Assembly (NCBI RefSeq): GCF_002863225.1
Contig: NZ_PKEK01000024.1
Location: 1 to 64,000 of the forward strand
Origin: Mycobacterium sp.
GTDB lineage: Bacteria; Actinomycetota; Actinomycetes; Mycobacteriales; Mycobacteriaceae
Reading direction: 5' to 3'
Length of the DNA stretch: 64,000 nt
Part shown: piece by piece, positions 10,377 to 20,479 of the stretch
Position numbering within the stretch: the first letter of the stretch is position 1
How the letters are laid out: each line of letters begins with the position of its first letter
The notes under the pieces: model-generated
Told to the model about the DNA's origin: nothing
What the model saw: only the letters and a program-made list of their open reading frames with translations
Database searches by the model: none
Translations under genes and position numbers: made by a program

Positions 10377-10530
10377 CTTGGCAGGGGGCTGAGTGCTACT
10401 GCGGCGGGAGGCCTAGGACGCCGCCAGCCCGGCCGCGCGCGTGGACCTACATCGCTGGACCTGTCGGAGGTTCATTGGTTGGGTAGCACGTTGACGGTGT
10501 GCAGGCGGATCTTGCGATCAGTCCGCAATG

Positions 10531-11781
10531 TCACTGGCACATGCGCGTCGGGAGCGCACCTTCGAGAGCTGTCAAGGTGGGGTCAAGCACCGGCAGATCG
10601 GGCAGGTGGCTTTCGGTTGAGCCGGGATCTTTCAACCCGGTCGACGTCGACAACACCACCACGCTCTCATCGGGATCGATCCACCTCCGCGCGGCAAGAT
10701 GTTGCGCGGCCAGCACCGTCAACACGGACGCCCCTTCTGCGTAAATGCCTTCGGCCGAGGCTAATTGGAGTTGCATGCCGGCGATCGCGTCATTGCTTGG
10801 TTCGGCGACTGCCGTCCCGTTGGTGGCTGTCAAGGCGTCCAATCCCTGATAGGTGGCTCGCCGCGCGGCCACTGAAAACGCCATGGACGGCTGTGTGGTA
10901 ACCGTCGGCTGCCCGCCTTCTTGAGCGCAAAGCCCGGCGGCGTAGGCGCCGAACGGGTCGACCGCAACCAACCTGGGCATGCGGCGGGCAAGGCCCAAAC
11001 CGACGAGGTCGGAAAATCCCCGGCAAAGACCGGCTAACCCGTCACCGTGGGCGGTTGGGACCACGACCACGTCGGGCGTTTCGCCGAGTTGGCGCCACAG
11101 TTCGTAGGCGATCGTCTTGTATCCCTCGATGCCAAACGGATTGGAGCCGATCGGGGGAGTGACAAGTCCGGATATCGGCATCCAGTCGAACGCCTCAACC
11201 GCCGCCCGCAGAACCGACCACCGGTCCGGCCCGCTGTCGTACGCGACGACGCTGGCGCCGTAGGCCTGCATGAGAATGCGCATCTCGCGTGGTACCGACG
11301 AGACGGTGAGCACTACGCAGCTAAGCCCGGCGGCGGCGGCGTAGGCGGCGACGGCTGCGCCGTGGTTGCCGGTGGAGGAGACGACAACGGTTGACGTCCC
11401 AGACGTCGCCGCCTTGGTGATGGCAAGCGCTGCCAGCCTGTCCTTGTATGACCATGTTGGATTGCGCGTTTCGTCTTTGAGCAGAAGTCTGTGCAAGCCC
11501 AGTCGAGGCCCCAGGCGGTTCAACGGAACCAGAGGCGTCCCGCCTTCGCCCAGGCTTACCGGAACCTCGTCGGGCGCCAACGGCAGCAATTCGCGAAAGC
11601 CGAAGATGCCAGGCTGGGAGTCCTCCCACGGCAACGGGCCCGGCGTCAGCGCGTAGGCAGGCGCCAGGTTGACTCCGACACCGTGGCGGGCGCAGTCGGG
11701 GCATCCCATCGATGCCCGCTCTTCTGGTGCATGTCCTCCGCACCGGGGACAATAGAGACTTCTGAGGTAGCGTCCGGTCAT
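10531..11781 (-). CDS. threonine synthase-like PLP-dependent enzyme
   Basis: Fold-type II PLP enzyme of 416 aa. The N-terminus has a rubredoxin-like zinc ribbon (CPRCGG and CPDCA, residues 11-31). PLP lysine lies in WSYKDRLA, and the motif SSTGNHGAAVAAYAA forms the phosphate/substrate loop. The family converts O-phosphohomoserine to threonine or makes or breaks related amino acids. M. tuberculosis ThrC is shorter and sits with thrA-thrB, which are absent here. This is therefore probably a paralogue (for example a diaminopropionate- or serine/threonine-lyase-like enzyme) rather than the housekeeping ThrC. A single gene, with no operon partner seen. Confidence 0.8.
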   Translation of the reverse strand: MTGRYLRSLYCPRCGGHAPEERASMGCPDCARHGVGVNLAPAYALTPGPLPWEDSQPGIFGFRELLPLAPDEVPVSLGEGGTPLVPLNRLGPRLGLHRLLLKDETRNPTWSYKDRLAALAITKAATSGTSTVVVSSTGNHGAAVAAYAAAAGLSCVVLTVSSVPREMRILMQAYGASVVAYDSGPDRWSVLRAAVEAFDWMPISGLVTPPIGSNPFGIEGYKTIAYELWRQLGETPDVVVVPTAHGDGLAGLCRGFSDLVGLGLARRMPRLVAVDPFGAYAAGLCAQEGGQPTVTTQPSMAFSVAARRATYQGLDALTATNGTAVAEPSNDAIAGMQLQLASAEGIYAEGASVLTVLAAQHLAARRWIDPDESVVVLSTSTGLKDPGSTESHLPDLPVLDPTLTALEGALPTRMCQ

Positions 11782-11973
11782 ATTCTTGCGATCGCGAGTA
11801 CTCGGTCGAGCATTGTTGAAGGTTTAACCCACCTTAGGTGACCAACCGTGCGTATTCACCAATCACTCGGGTGCGCCGGCGGCGTCGAACCCAGCGGATG
11901 GGGACATCCGCTCGACCGTCGCGCGGCAAGGGTCGAATTAGGATTTCGATTCTGAAAAAAGCGACTACTTGCA

Positions 11974-11988
11974 TACCCTAGGGGGGTA
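11974..11988. promoter_or_regulatory. CsoR/RicR-type copper operator
   Basis: TACCC-TAGGG-GGGTA, an exact TACCC-N5-GGGTA palindrome as known for mycobacterial RicR and related CsoR sites. It sits about 60 bp before copZ. A TTGCAT (11969) and GATACA (11991) pair with 16-bp spacing would place the operator over the promoter spacer, so apo-repressor would block RNA polymerase and Cu(I) would relieve it. Confidence 0.8.
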
Positions 11989-12049
11989 TGATACAAAGGC
12001 ATTGTCCCACGGCACGGCTTGATACGAATAGGAGAGCGATACGAGCACT

Positions 12050-12250
12050 GTGACAGTCAGCGTTGCTGGGATGACATGCGCTCACTGCGCGTCCTCAGTA
12101 CGCGAAGAGGTAGGCCATATCGCCGGCGTCCAAGGTGTGAACGTGGATCTGGCCAGCGGCACGGTGAGCATTGACAGCGACCGCCCGATCGACACGGATG
12201 CGATCAAGGGCGCGGTCGAAGAGGCCGGTTACCGACTCGTCGGCCAGTAG
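12050..12250 (+). CDS. copZ: CopZ-like copper chaperone (HMA domain)
   Basis: Single heavy-metal-associated domain, 66 aa, with Cu(I)-binding GMTCAHC (residues 7-13). It delivers Cu(I) to the ATPase encoded 41 bp downstream. The GTG at 12050 has its GGAG 15 nt away, which is too far. An ACG codon at 12041, in frame (ACG AGC ACT GTG), sits exactly where an ATG would be expected, 6 nt after GGAG. Either the ancestral ATG mutated to ACG or translation begins at ACG. An operator at 11974 indicates copper control. Confidence 0.9.
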   Translation: MTVSVAGMTCAHCASSVREEVGHIAGVQGVNVDLASGTVSIDSDRPIDTDAIKGAVEEAGYRLVGQ

Positions 12251-12291
12251 CCCTGCGTCACGCGATTTTCAATACTGAGAGGAGTCCCGTT

Positions 12292-14538
12292 GTGGACGTC
12301 GTGACCGAAGCTGCGCAGCGGATCGAGCTGAAGATTGCCGGGATGACGTGTGCTTCGTGCGCGGCCCGAATCGAGAAGAAGCTCAATAAAATCGACGGGG
12401 TCAACGCCTCGGTCAACTTCGCCACCGAGAAGGCCAGTGTCGCGTACGTCGGGGATGTTTCACCGGATCAATTGGTGGCGACGGTCGAGCAGGCCGGCTA
12501 CACCGCAGAGCTGCCCAAGCCGAGTCGGTCCGCCGCCTCCGATAGCGACTCGGTGCCGCCAGATCCGACCGCGTCGTTGCAGCAACGGCTGCTGGTTTCC
12601 CTGGCACTGACCGTGCCGGTGATTGCGATGGCCATGGTCCCGGCGCTGCAATTCGCCAACTGGCAGTGGCTGTCGCTCACTCTGGCCGCCCCCGTGGTGG
12701 TGTGGGGTGGGCTGCCGTTCCACCAGGCCGCGTGGGCTAACCTGCAGCATCGCGCCGCCACCATGGACACCCTGATCTCGATGGGTACAATCGCCGCGTT
12801 CGGTTGGTCGGTCTATGCGCTGTTTTGGGGGACCGCGGGAATGCCTGGCATGCGGCACTCATTCGAGTGGGCCATCACCCGTAGCGATGGCAACGGCAAT
12901 ATCTATCTGGAGGCCGCCGCGGGAGTCACGACTTTCGTCCTTGCCGGCCGGTTCTTTGAGGCCCGCGCCAAGCGGCGTGCCGGCGCGGCGCTGCGTGCGC
13001 TGCTCGAGCTCGGCGCCAAGGACGTCGCGGTGCTCAGAAACGGCGTAGAGCAACGAATTCCGATTGACCAGCTTGCCGTCGGCGACGAGTTCGTGGTGCG
13101 GCCTGGGGAGAAGATCGCCACCGACGGTGTCGTGATCGAGGGCGCCTCGGCCGTGGACGCCTCGATGCTCACCGGGGAGTCCATGCCGGTCGAGGTTGGT
13201 CCCGACGACCAGGTGGTGGGCGCCACGGTCAACGTCGGCGGGCGAATCGTGGTGCGCGCCAACCGGATCGGCTCGGACACCCAACTGGCGCAAATGGCAA
13301 AATTAGTCGAGGAGGCGCAAACCGGCAAGGCTTCCGCGCAACGGTTGGCCGACAAGATCTCCGGAATCTTTGTGCCCATCGTGATCGCGCTGTCGCTGGC
13401 GACGCTCGGGTTCTGGATCGCCGCCGGCGGATCGATCTCGGCGGCTTTCAGCGCCGCAGTGGCGGTGCTGATTATCGCCTGCCCGTGCGCCCTCGGATTG
13501 GCGACTCCGACCGCGTTGATGGTCGGCACCGGCCGCGGCGCACAACTGGGGATCCTCATCAAGGGGCCTGAGGTGCTGGAATCCACCCGACGCATCGACA
13601 CGATCGTGCTCGACAAGACCGGCACCGTCACCACCGGCGCAATGACCCTGCTCGACGTGATCACCGCCGACGGTGAACATCCCGACGAGGTGCTGCGGTT
13701 GGCGGGCGCGCTCGAAGACTCCTCGGAGCACCCGATCGCCAAGGCGGTCGCCAAGGCGGCTCGCGACAAAGTCGGTGGGCTGCCGACCGTCGAGGGTTTC
13801 GCCAACCTGGAAGGGCTGGGCGTGCAGGGCATCGTCGACGGTCACGCGGTCGTGGTGGGCCGGCGGCAACTACTGGCCGATTGGTCGCAGCAGCTACCGG
13901 AGGATCTGGCGCGTCCAATGCGCCAGGCCGAATCTGAAGGCAAGACGGTAGTCGCGGTCGGCTGGGACGGCCGATCGCGGGGGATACTCGTGGTCGCGGA
14001 CGCGGTCAAGCCGACCTCAGCCGAGGCCGTCGCGCGGATGCGGTCGCTGGGTTTGACACCGATCATGCTCACCGGCGACAACGAGGCCGCGGCCCGCACC
14101 ATCGCCGGGCAGGTCGGCATCGAGCAGGTCATCGCCGAAGTCTTGCCGAAAGACAAGGTAGAAACCGTCAAGCGGCTGCAGACCGCGGGCAAGATGGTGG
14201 CCATGGTCGGCGACGGCGTCAACGACGCCGCGGCCCTGGCCCAGGCCGATCTCGGACTGGCGATGGGCACCGGCACCGATGTCGCCATCGAGGCCAGCGA
14301 CCTAACACTGGTACGTGGTGACCTGCGCGCGGCGCCCGAGGCGATCCAACTCTCGCGCAAGACGCTCGCGACGATCAAGGGCAACCTGTTTTGGGCCTTC
14401 GCCTACAACATTGCCGCGCTGCCGCTGGCGGCCGCAGGGCTGCTCAACCCGATGCTGGCCGGTGCGGCGATGGCCGTCTCATCGGCGTTCGTGGTCAGCA
14501 ACAGCCTGCGACTGCGCCGATTCAAGCCGCACACGTAA
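12292..14538 (+). CDS. copA: Cu(I)-exporting P1B-type ATPase
   Basis: Copper-translocating ATPase of 748 aa that pumps Cu(I) out of the cytosol. It has an N-terminal HMA domain with GMTCASC (about 18-24). Eight transmembrane helices carry the CPC motif ([12 protein letters not shown], about 395), then phosphorylation site DKTGT (about 441), the HP motif (SSEHPIAKA), TGDN, and hinge GDGVNDAAA (about 640). The transmembrane YN and MAVSS motifs of Cu(I) pumps (P1B-1) follow. A GTG start preceded by AGAGGAG fits. Co-transcribed with copZ behind the copper operator. It resembles the M. tuberculosis CtpA/CtpB/CtpV group; I cannot say which is the true orthologue. Confidence 0.95.
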   Translation: MDVVTEAAQRIELKIAGMTCASCAARIEKKLNKIDGVNASVNFATEKASVAYVGDVSPDQLVATVEQAGYTAELPKPSRSAASDSDSVPPDPTASLQQRLLVSLALTVPVIAMAMVPALQFANWQWLSLTLAAPVVVWGGLPFHQAAWANLQHRAATMDTLISMGTIAAFGWSVYALFWGTAGMPGMRHSFEWAITRSDGNGNIYLEAAAGVTTFVLAGRFFEARAKRRAGAALRALLELGAKDVAVLRNGVEQRIPIDQLAVGDEFVVRPGEKIATDGVVIEGASAVDASMLTGESMPVEVGPDDQVVGATVNVGGRIVVRANRIGSDTQLAQMAKLVEEAQTGKASAQRLADKISGIFVPIVIALSLATLGFWIAAGGSISAAFSAAVAVLIIACPCALGLATPTALMVGTGRGAQLGILIKGPEVLESTRRIDTIVLDKTGTVTTGAMTLLDVITADGEHPDEVLRLAGALEDSSEHPIAKAVAKAARDKVGGLPTVEGFANLEGLGVQGIVDGHAVVVGRRQLLADWSQQLPEDLARPMRQAESEGKTVVAVGWDGRSRGILVVADAVKPTSAEAVARMRSLGLTPIMLTGDNEAAARTIAGQVGIEQVIAEVLPKDKVETVKRLQTAGKMVAMVGDGVNDAAALAQADLGLAMGTGTDVAIEASDLTLVRGDLRAAPEAIQLSRKTLATIKGNLFWAFAYNIAALPLAAAGLLNPMLAGAAMAVSSAFVVSNSLRLRRFKPHT

Positions 14539-14834
14539 CTTCGTCGCGAAGACAACGGCACCGGCGTCCGCACTGACAAAAAGGGCAGGGCCGCGCGCGG
14601 TTTGGACGCCTGCCTGGGTGAGGGATCAAGTAACCGCGACTGGAGGAACATCTGCGAGAACACCGGCCGTGTCGGCCCGCGGCACATAACGCCAACCTGG
14701 CCGCAGCAGTGCTGGATTGCCTGCGCTGAAACGTGCTGAGGAGCGGCGGCTCAGCTGATCACTGTGCGACGTCGGTCCTCGACCCGCTCCTGCACCGCCC
14801 GGCAGCCGTTCAAGCAAACCCCCAACCTGATTGA
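14539..14834. other. intergenic region downstream of copA
   Basis: About 0.3 kb between convergent genes. No gene or clear terminator stem was recognised. Confidence 0.4.
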
Positions 14835-15232
14835 TCAGGACGTCGCGTCGATGGCGTTGCCGCCCAGCCCGATCGACACCGACCCCGGCGGCAGGCCCAG
14901 CGCCGCCAGGCAATCCCGGATCACGTCACCATCCTGCGGAAAGTAGCGCAGTGTGGTGGTCAGCGCCGTGGTCAGCTCGTCGGTCGACGTCCTGATCTCG
15001 TGCGGTCGCAGCCGCGAGATCGACCCGGCTCCGCCGGTCACGGCCGGGTCGGCCACGCGTACCGGGTCGACCCGCGAGGATCGAAAGCGGCACACCCGCC
15101 ATTGCGCCACCGTGGGGACACCCGCGGACAGATAGGCGGCCAAGGCTCGTCGCGCGCCGATCCGTATCGCGCTGAATACAGGTCGGTCAGGACATCGTTG
15201 TCGTCGGGCCGAAAATCCCGGGTGCTCACTAG
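14835..15232 (-). pseudogene. hypothetical protein, frameshifted (third gene of the amidase-like operon)
   Basis: Starts at a GTG overlapping the previous stop (TAGTGAGC) as STRDFRPDDNDVLTDLYSARYGSAR. The frame then breaks near 15150, and the homology-like continuation ALAAYLSAGVPTVAQWRV runs in another frame to GLGGNAIDATS at 14835. Both halves are coding-like, and the junction needs a single-base change. The protein family is not recognised. It is translationally coupled to the gene before it, so it was the last member of a three-gene operon with the dimethylformamidase-like protein. Confidence 0.55.
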
Positions 15233-15740
15233 CCGCGCAGAACCCAGACCATCCAGCCGCGTAGCAGTCCGGTGATCTCGTTGTAGGGCACGAACCCGCC
15301 GGCCTCGCCGAGCGCCGGGCCGCGCACGATCAGGTTGCTGCTGTGTGCGATCGACTCCGCGTGGTACCGAAACTTCTCGGCCTGCTCCGGAGCTACGGCG
15401 AGGGCCGCCTGGCGGCGAACGAACTTGGCGGCAAGCAGTGCGCGCAGCGCGTCGGCCGCGCAGAAAACCGGCATGGTCGGGGCGGGCGCCTCGGGGCTGT
15501 CGAACAGCACGGGTTCTGCCGCCAGGTCCGCCCGGCGCCAAAACACCGTTGCCCGGCCAGCCGCCCCAGCGCGTCGTCGAGCACGGCTCGGTTCTGCTCA
15601 CCGACCTCGACCGTGGGCATCAGCACCGGCAACGCGGGGCCGGGCGGGAGCTGGTCGGCCAATTGGTCCACGACGTGCTCCAGCGACGCAGTACGGTCGG
15701 GCCCATGGTCGGCTAGACGGCCGGTTCCGTTTCCCGTCAT
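15229..15740 (-). pseudogene. hypothetical protein, frameshifted (second gene of the amidase-like operon)
   Basis: The ATG overlaps the stop of the 638-aa gene (ATGA). The first segment reads MTGNGTGRLADHGPDRTASL and continues to DALGRLAGQRCF. A frameshift near 15540 moves coding into another frame (WRRADLAAEPVLFDSPEAP to GWMVWVLRG, stop at 15229). Repaired length is about 170 aa. No enzyme motif was recognised. Two damaged genes in a row behind an intact large one indicate ongoing decay, or a region of poor sequence quality. Confidence 0.6.
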
Positions 15741-17653
15741 CGGCCATCCTCCTGTGGCTCGCCTACAAAGGGCGCGGCGATTCGAGCGATCTGGTCGGCG
15801 CGTACCACTACCTCGCGGAAGGTGTCGGGTGACATCGGCTTGCGCAGCCCGTCGCGAACCGGGTCCCACCGCGGGTCGCCGAAGGGGCGGTTACCGACGC
15901 CCGTCTCGGCGGTGGGTGTCAAGGCGGGCGCCGCGGCAATCACCAAATCCCTGACCGTGCACAGCATCTCGACCTGGGCGGCCTGCTGGCGGGACAGCAC
16001 CGGGATGCTGGTCCAGCCAAACAGTTGTTCCTCAGCGTCCTCGACGAGCACCGTGACGGTGAGCAGCCCCGGCTCGTCGGGGACCGTCACATCGCACCGC
16101 AATCCACCGTCGACCGGTTCGGCGGGCCGATCGCCCACCGACAACGTCCAGCTGAACCGGGTGCCATCGTCGACCGGCCGGGCTACTGCGACGTAGAAAG
16201 TGGCGGGCTGCCCAGCCACCGCCAGGCAGTGACGATGCCGGGCCGCGGAAGGCCCCAGCACCCGGACTCCGCGGTTGACCAGTCGGCGCAGCACGTTACG
16301 CGTCACCCCGGCCACCACTTGATTGCCCCGGTCGAGGACTCGGGGCCAGTCGGTGGTTCCACAGGTGACGACCGTCCCGGTGGCACTGTAGGCGCCAAGT
16401 ACGGCGTTAGCCTCGGCCCCCGCCGGGCGGTCCTGCCAGCCCTCGCCCAGATGCGCGACGCCCAGCACCGCCAGCTGCGGCGGAGTGCCGTCAGTGCCGG
16501 CCGCCCGCAGCTGGCCCCCTGGTCCCCGGTCAAGTATCGCCCCGTCGCACTCGTAGCCGACCAATCGTTCCTGCGCGCCGAACGTGTCTCCGGTGTGCAG
16601 ACCCAAGCCCTCGTACACCCAATGTCCGGCGTGCTGGACGGTGAATCCGACCGGATCTCGGGGGCCGTCCCACCAGCCGCCGCCGTGCCGGTAGCTGACA
16701 CCGGTCATGGCGTTCTCCGGCGCACGCCGCCACCACTGCCCGCCCTGTGGATGGCTGACCGGCGGATGCACACAGGTCATGTCGCCGTTGTCGGCCAGAT
16801 CGATACGCCACCAGCTCGTGTTGCCGCTAAAGAACGCGACGTTGCCGCCAGTCGCGACGAACTCTTGGACGGCCTGACGCATCGGCGCGCTCCAGTATTC
16901 GTCGTGGCCCACGCTGAGCAAAAGCCGGTAGCCTGCCAGCAGATCGGGATCGCGGTCGAGGTCGAGGTCGGTGCAGAAATCGATCGCGACGCCTTCGCGC
17001 TCCAACCACCGAATCATCGGCAGATCCCAATGCGCGAATCCTTCCCGCGGGCTGCTGGGATCGTAGACGTCGACCGCCCCGGGAAACGAGAGCTGACCAC
17101 CGGTGCCGCCGCCCGGGCGCCGCGTGGTCAACCTCGTCGTCGTTGTCGCGGGCACGAACGATGCGGTGTGGTACATACTGCCGCTGCCCGACGCGTTGTA
17201 GGCGTGGTAGGTGGCCCAGGCCAGCTTGTATAGAATCGGTGGCGCATCACCGGCATCGCGGCGGACCACGAACAGCGTCCGGCCAGATCGTGCGTCGATC
17301 GGCGGTGGCGCATCCGGCGGCGGTTCGATTTCGGCGTCGGCAGCGGTGATCACCGCCAGGTAAACGCCGTTCGGCCAGGAGTGGGGGATGTCGAATTCCT
17401 CCGGCGGCCAGCCCCAGTCCAGGTCCGATGGCCCTGGGGGCACGTCGTACCCGCGGCGCGCAGAACTAGTGCCCATGTGAACGGTCTGTGATCCGACCCT
17501 GAAAAACGCCACCCGGTAGCGTGATTCGGTGGTAGACACATGCAGCACAAGCGGCTCGTCGACGCGGACCGTCGGCTGGCAGGGGTACACCCACGCGGAA
17601 ACCTCGGCCGTCCAGCCGCCTCGCGCTGCTGCCCCGTCGAATTTTCCCTCCAC
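15737..17653 (-). CDS. N,N-dimethylformamidase large-subunit-like protein
   Basis: Protein of 638 aa without a signal peptide. It has an N-terminal beta-rich domain (about 15-110) and a central domain with DPSSPREGFAHWDLPMIRW, the SVGHDEYWS motif (about 250) and FSGNTSWWR, features of the DMFase beta-subunit family. The C-terminal 180 residues are immunoglobulin-like. DMFase splits formamides into formate and amine using a mononuclear iron site, with a small alpha subunit. No obvious alpha subunit is seen, though the damaged downstream genes could have supplied one. The substrate here is unknown. It diverges from the GMC oxidoreductase gene across 171 bp. Confidence 0.75.
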   Translation of the reverse strand: MEGKFDGAAARGGWTAEVSAWVYPCQPTVRVDEPLVLHVSTTESRYRVAFFRVGSQTVHMGTSSARRGYDVPPGPSDLDWGWPPEEFDIPHSWPNGVYLAVITAADAEIEPPPDAPPPIDARSGRTLFVVRRDAGDAPPILYKLAWATYHAYNASGSGSMYHTASFVPATTTTRLTTRRPGGGTGGQLSFPGAVDVYDPSSPREGFAHWDLPMIRWLEREGVAIDFCTDLDLDRDPDLLAGYRLLLSVGHDEYWSAPMRQAVQEFVATGGNVAFFSGNTSWWRIDLADNGDMTCVHPPVSHPQGGQWWRRAPENAMTGVSYRHGGGWWDGPRDPVGFTVQHAGHWVYEGLGLHTGDTFGAQERLVGYECDGAILDRGPGGQLRAAGTDGTPPQLAVLGVAHLGEGWQDRPAGAEANAVLGAYSATGTVVTCGTTDWPRVLDRGNQVVAGVTRNVLRRLVNRGVRVLGPSAARHRHCLAVAGQPATFYVAVARPVDDGTRFSWTLSVGDRPAEPVDGGLRCDVTVPDEPGLLTVTVLVEDAEEQLFGWTSIPVLSRQQAAQVEMLCTVRDLVIAAAPALTPTAETGVGNRPFGDPRWDPVRDGLRKPMSPDTFREVVVRADQIARIAAPFVGEPQEDGR

Positions 17654-17824
17654 CGCGTACCCTCCCCTATGCGGACCTTAGCCCGCCGCTGACCGATCGG
17701 CGGATCATCCGACCTGCCGGGTCAACTGCAGTCGTACGCGGAACCGATTCGCCAACTCCGTCTACAACGATACCGGGGCCGGGTATGAGTTGAGAGAAGC
17801 TCGCCGAAGAGACGAAGGAACGAA

Positions 17825-19192
17825 ATGGGTGACACCGCCGACGTAGTTGTGGTGGGAGCCGGACTGAGCGGTCTGGAATGCGCCAGTGCGGTCGTGGCGG
17901 CAGGGGTGCACGACGTTCTGGTCGTGGACGCCGCCGGCGCGGCGACCGCAACCCCGCCGGCATGGGGCAGCACCGCGCCGCCGCATTATGTGGGCGTTGG
18001 GCGCACGCCGGAGGTCGGCGGGCGATCGCTGCACTGGCACGGGGTGGTCCTGCGACTCGAAGAGTGGGCGCTTTCCGACCCGGCCTGGCCGGAATCGGCT
18101 CGGTCAGCGCTGCGCGGAGATGCAGCCGGTGCCGCAGGTCTGTACGAACAGGTTGAGCGAGAGCTCGGCGACTGGGCGGGCGGCTCGCTGATTCGCGAAC
18201 GCGCCGACGGCTTCGGGGTCCTAGCTTCCGGCCGGCCGGTGCCGCAGGCCGTGCGGCCCGACGGCAACGGCGGCCGGCGCGCCTACACGCCGCTGGACCG
18301 GTGCTTGAGTTGGGTGGCGCCGGGCGAGCGAGCGGGTCGGCCCCGGGTGCGCGCCGGGTGCCAGGTGCTGAGCGTGGTGGCCCGGGCGGGCCGGGTTAGC
18401 GGGATTGTGGTGCGGGATATGGGCACCGGTGACACCGCGACCATCACCACCCAGACCGTCGTGCTTGCCGCGGGCGCCTTAGACAACACCAGACTGGTGG
18501 CGCAACTGTCGGGGACCGACCGGCCGCCGACCTTCAGTGGCCTGAACGACCACCTGGTGCAGGGCTTTGTAGTTCGTCTGCCGGCCGCCGCACTGGGCTG
18601 GCCGCGACCAGTGGACGCATTCGAATACGTGCCCGACGATGGGAGCCGCTTCAGCGTGTTCGCCCGCACCCGTCTGCTGCCCGAAAGCCCCGACGAGGTG
18701 CTCCTCGACGTCTGGGCGATGGGCGAGCAGGTCCGTTCGGAAGGCAACGTTGTCTCGTTTCCCGACACCGAACGGGTTCCCTGGCGCGCCATGGTGACGC
18801 CGGCCCTGACGGAATCAGACCGAGAAGTGCTGGTCGCGCAGCGACGTGAGCTGACCGAGCTGTGGGCACGCCTGGGCGGACGAACGGGAACCCGATTGCG
18901 TTTTCCGGACTTCATGGGCGCACCGTTGGCTTTCGATCGGGCATTGACTCGGTTGAGGGGTGAACCGCGCGGGGCTCCGGTCGGGTACTGCTGGCCGCTG
19001 GGCACGGTCGAGCACGAATCCGGCACGCTGCCGCTGGGCGGGGCGGACGTCGGCGAAACCGGTGAACTGGCGGCCGCGGCCGGCGGGTATGTAGTCGGGC
19101 CTGCGACGTTTCCGCGCTCGGGTGCGGCGAACCCGTCGCTGACCACCCTGGCCCTGGCCCGGTGGACGGCGGTCAGGCTACTAGCAGGGTAA
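17825..19192 (+). CDS. FAD-dependent GMC-type oxidoreductase
   Basis: Flavoprotein of 455 aa. It has an N-terminal dinucleotide-binding GAGLSGLECA and a VEVGGRSLHWHG-like region for FAD contact (EVGGRSLHWHGVV near residue 66). VLAAGALDNTRL lies mid-protein, and the GMC C-terminal signature VVGPATFPRSGAANPSLTTLALA lies near 425. The family oxidises alcohols, sugars or sterols. The start has AAGGAACG just before ATG. It is divergent from the dimethylformamidase-like operon, and a sequence at 17771-17785 in between resembles a copper operator with one mismatch. The substrate is not predictable. Confidence 0.8.
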   Translation: MGDTADVVVVGAGLSGLECASAVVAAGVHDVLVVDAAGAATATPPAWGSTAPPHYVGVGRTPEVGGRSLHWHGVVLRLEEWALSDPAWPESARSALRGDAAGAAGLYEQVERELGDWAGGSLIRERADGFGVLASGRPVPQAVRPDGNGGRRAYTPLDRCLSWVAPGERAGRPRVRAGCQVLSVVARAGRVSGIVVRDMGTGDTATITTQTVVLAAGALDNTRLVAQLSGTDRPPTFSGLNDHLVQGFVVRLPAAALGWPRPVDAFEYVPDDGSRFSVFARTRLLPESPDEVLLDVWAMGEQVRSEGNVVSFPDTERVPWRAMVTPALTESDREVLVAQRRELTELWARLGGRTGTRLRFPDFMGAPLAFDRALTRLRGEPRGAPVGYCWPLGTVEHESGTLPLGGADVGETGELAAAAGGYVVGPATFPRSGAANPSLTTLALARWTAVRLLAG

Positions 19193-19201
19193 AACTCTGC
19201 G

Positions 19202-20479
19202 TCATAATGACTCTGCGTGTCTGGCGACCTTGTCGAACGCGGCCACGACGGCCTCCAGCCCCGCCGCAGTGCTCAACAGCACCCGGTGCGGCAACAGCAT
19301 CAGGGTGTCGTACAGCTGTTCGGAGTGCGGAAAGCGCGTGCCCGGCGGGGGCCGCAGTCGGTCGCGCAGCCAGCGGTAGCGTGGCTTGGTCTCGGGGCAA
19401 TACAGCGGGTTGTGGTGCAGGGGACGGTCGGCGCGGTGCACCCGCACACCCAGTTCGGCGGCCACGGCGGCACACACCTGCTCGGTGGGCGCATCGGCGA
19501 AAGCCTCGGAATCTCGCCGCACGCCGTAGGCGAACACGCTGGGCAGGTCGAGTTGCGCTGGCCGCGCCAGCGGCCGCAAACCTGGCAATCTGGCCAGCTC
19601 GGCGTCCAGCAGGTCACTGGCGTGGGCTCGCTGTTGCAGCTGCGCCGGTAGCCGCTCCAGCTGGTCGAGCAACAGCGCCGCTGATAGCTCCGGCAGGCAG
19701 TGGTTGGTGCCCATCACCTCACAGGCCTCGGCGAGGTAGGGGTAGCCGACCGCCGGGTTGGCCTGGGGGTAGCGCCGGGAGTCCGCCCGCAGCTGCTGCA
19801 AGCGGTCGTACAGCCGCGCGTCCGACGTGCTTACCGCGCCGCCTTCTCCACAGGTCAGCACCTTGCCCTGCTGCATGCTGAATGCGCCCACGGTGCCCAG
19901 CGAACCCGCGGCGCGACCCTTCCAGCGGGCGCCGTGTGCTTGTGCGCAGTCCTCGACCACGGCTACACCGTGCCGCTGGGCAAGCGCGCCGACGGCGTCC
20001 ATGTCAGCCATCCGAGAATGCAGGTGCACGACGATCAGCGCCTTGGTGCGTTTGGTGATCGCCGCCGCAATGGCCGCCGGGCTCACACAGCCGGTGTCGG
20101 GGTCCACGTCGGCGAAGACCGGCACCGCGTTGACGTTGAGGACCGCGCTGGCGGTAGCGACCCAGGTGAACACGGGCACCACCACCTCGTCTCCGGCGCC
20201 CACCCCGACGGCTTCCAACGCGATGGCAAGGCTGCTGGAACCGTGGTCGGTGCTCACGCAGTACGGAACGCCGAGGAACTCGGCGAATCGGTTTGCGAAC
20301 CGGCGTTCGTAGGGCTCGACTCCGGTCCAGCCGCCGGTCAGCGTCCAGCGGCCGCTGGTCAAGGCCGCAGTGACGCGCTCGATGGTGGCTTGGTCCTGCT
20401 GCGGCCACTCGGGCCATGCGCCCGACCACACCGGGGAGCCCCCGTGTAATGCCAGTTCCGCCACCGCAGCTCCCGCCAA
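19202..20479 (-). CDS. DegT/DnrJ/EryC1/StrS-family aminotransferase (AHBA-synthase-like)
   Basis: Fold-type I PLP enzyme of 425 aa, convergent with the GMC gene. PLP lysine lies in SMQQGKVLTCGEGGA (about 200-214). DHGSSSLAIALEA, FTWVATASAVLN and the aspartate of VVEDCAQAHGA complete the active site. The SMQQGK variant is typical of the AHBA synthase, glutamine:scyllo-inosose and related branch, which aminate or aromatise keto-sugars and cyclitols. The neighbouring GMC oxidoreductase could supply a keto substrate, giving an oxidise-then-aminate pair. That link is inference. No NRPS/PKS genes are nearby. Confidence 0.85.
   Translation of the reverse strand: MAGAAVAELALHGGSPVWSGAWPEWPQQDQATIERVTAALTSGRWTLTGGWTGVEPYERRFANRFAEFLGVPYCVSTDHGSSSLAIALEAVGVGAGDEVVVPVFTWVATASAVLNVNAVPVFADVDPDTGCVSPAAIAAAITKRTKALIVVHLHSRMADMDAVGALAQRHGVAVVEDCAQAHGARWKGRAAGSLGTVGAFSMQQGKVLTCGEGGAVSTSDARLYDRLQQLRADSRRYPQANPAVGYPYLAEACEVMGTNHCLPELSAALLLDQLERLPAQLQQRAHASDLLDAELARLPGLRPLARPAQLDLPSVFAYGVRRDSEAFADAPTEQVCAAVAAELGVRVHRADRPLHHNPLYCPETKPRYRWLRDRLRPPPGTRFPHSEQLYDTLMLLPHRVLLSTAAGLEAVVAAFDKVARHAESL

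Noticed and set aside
16025..17233. 402-residue open frame on the plus strand
   Set aside because: Antisense shadow of the dimethylformamidase-like gene; His/Arg/Gly-rich composition with no domain.
17771..17785. TACCG-GGGCC-GGGTA as a copper operator
   Set aside because: One mismatch to the RicR motif, but about two such sites are expected by chance and the flanking genes have no known copper role; kept only as a remark.
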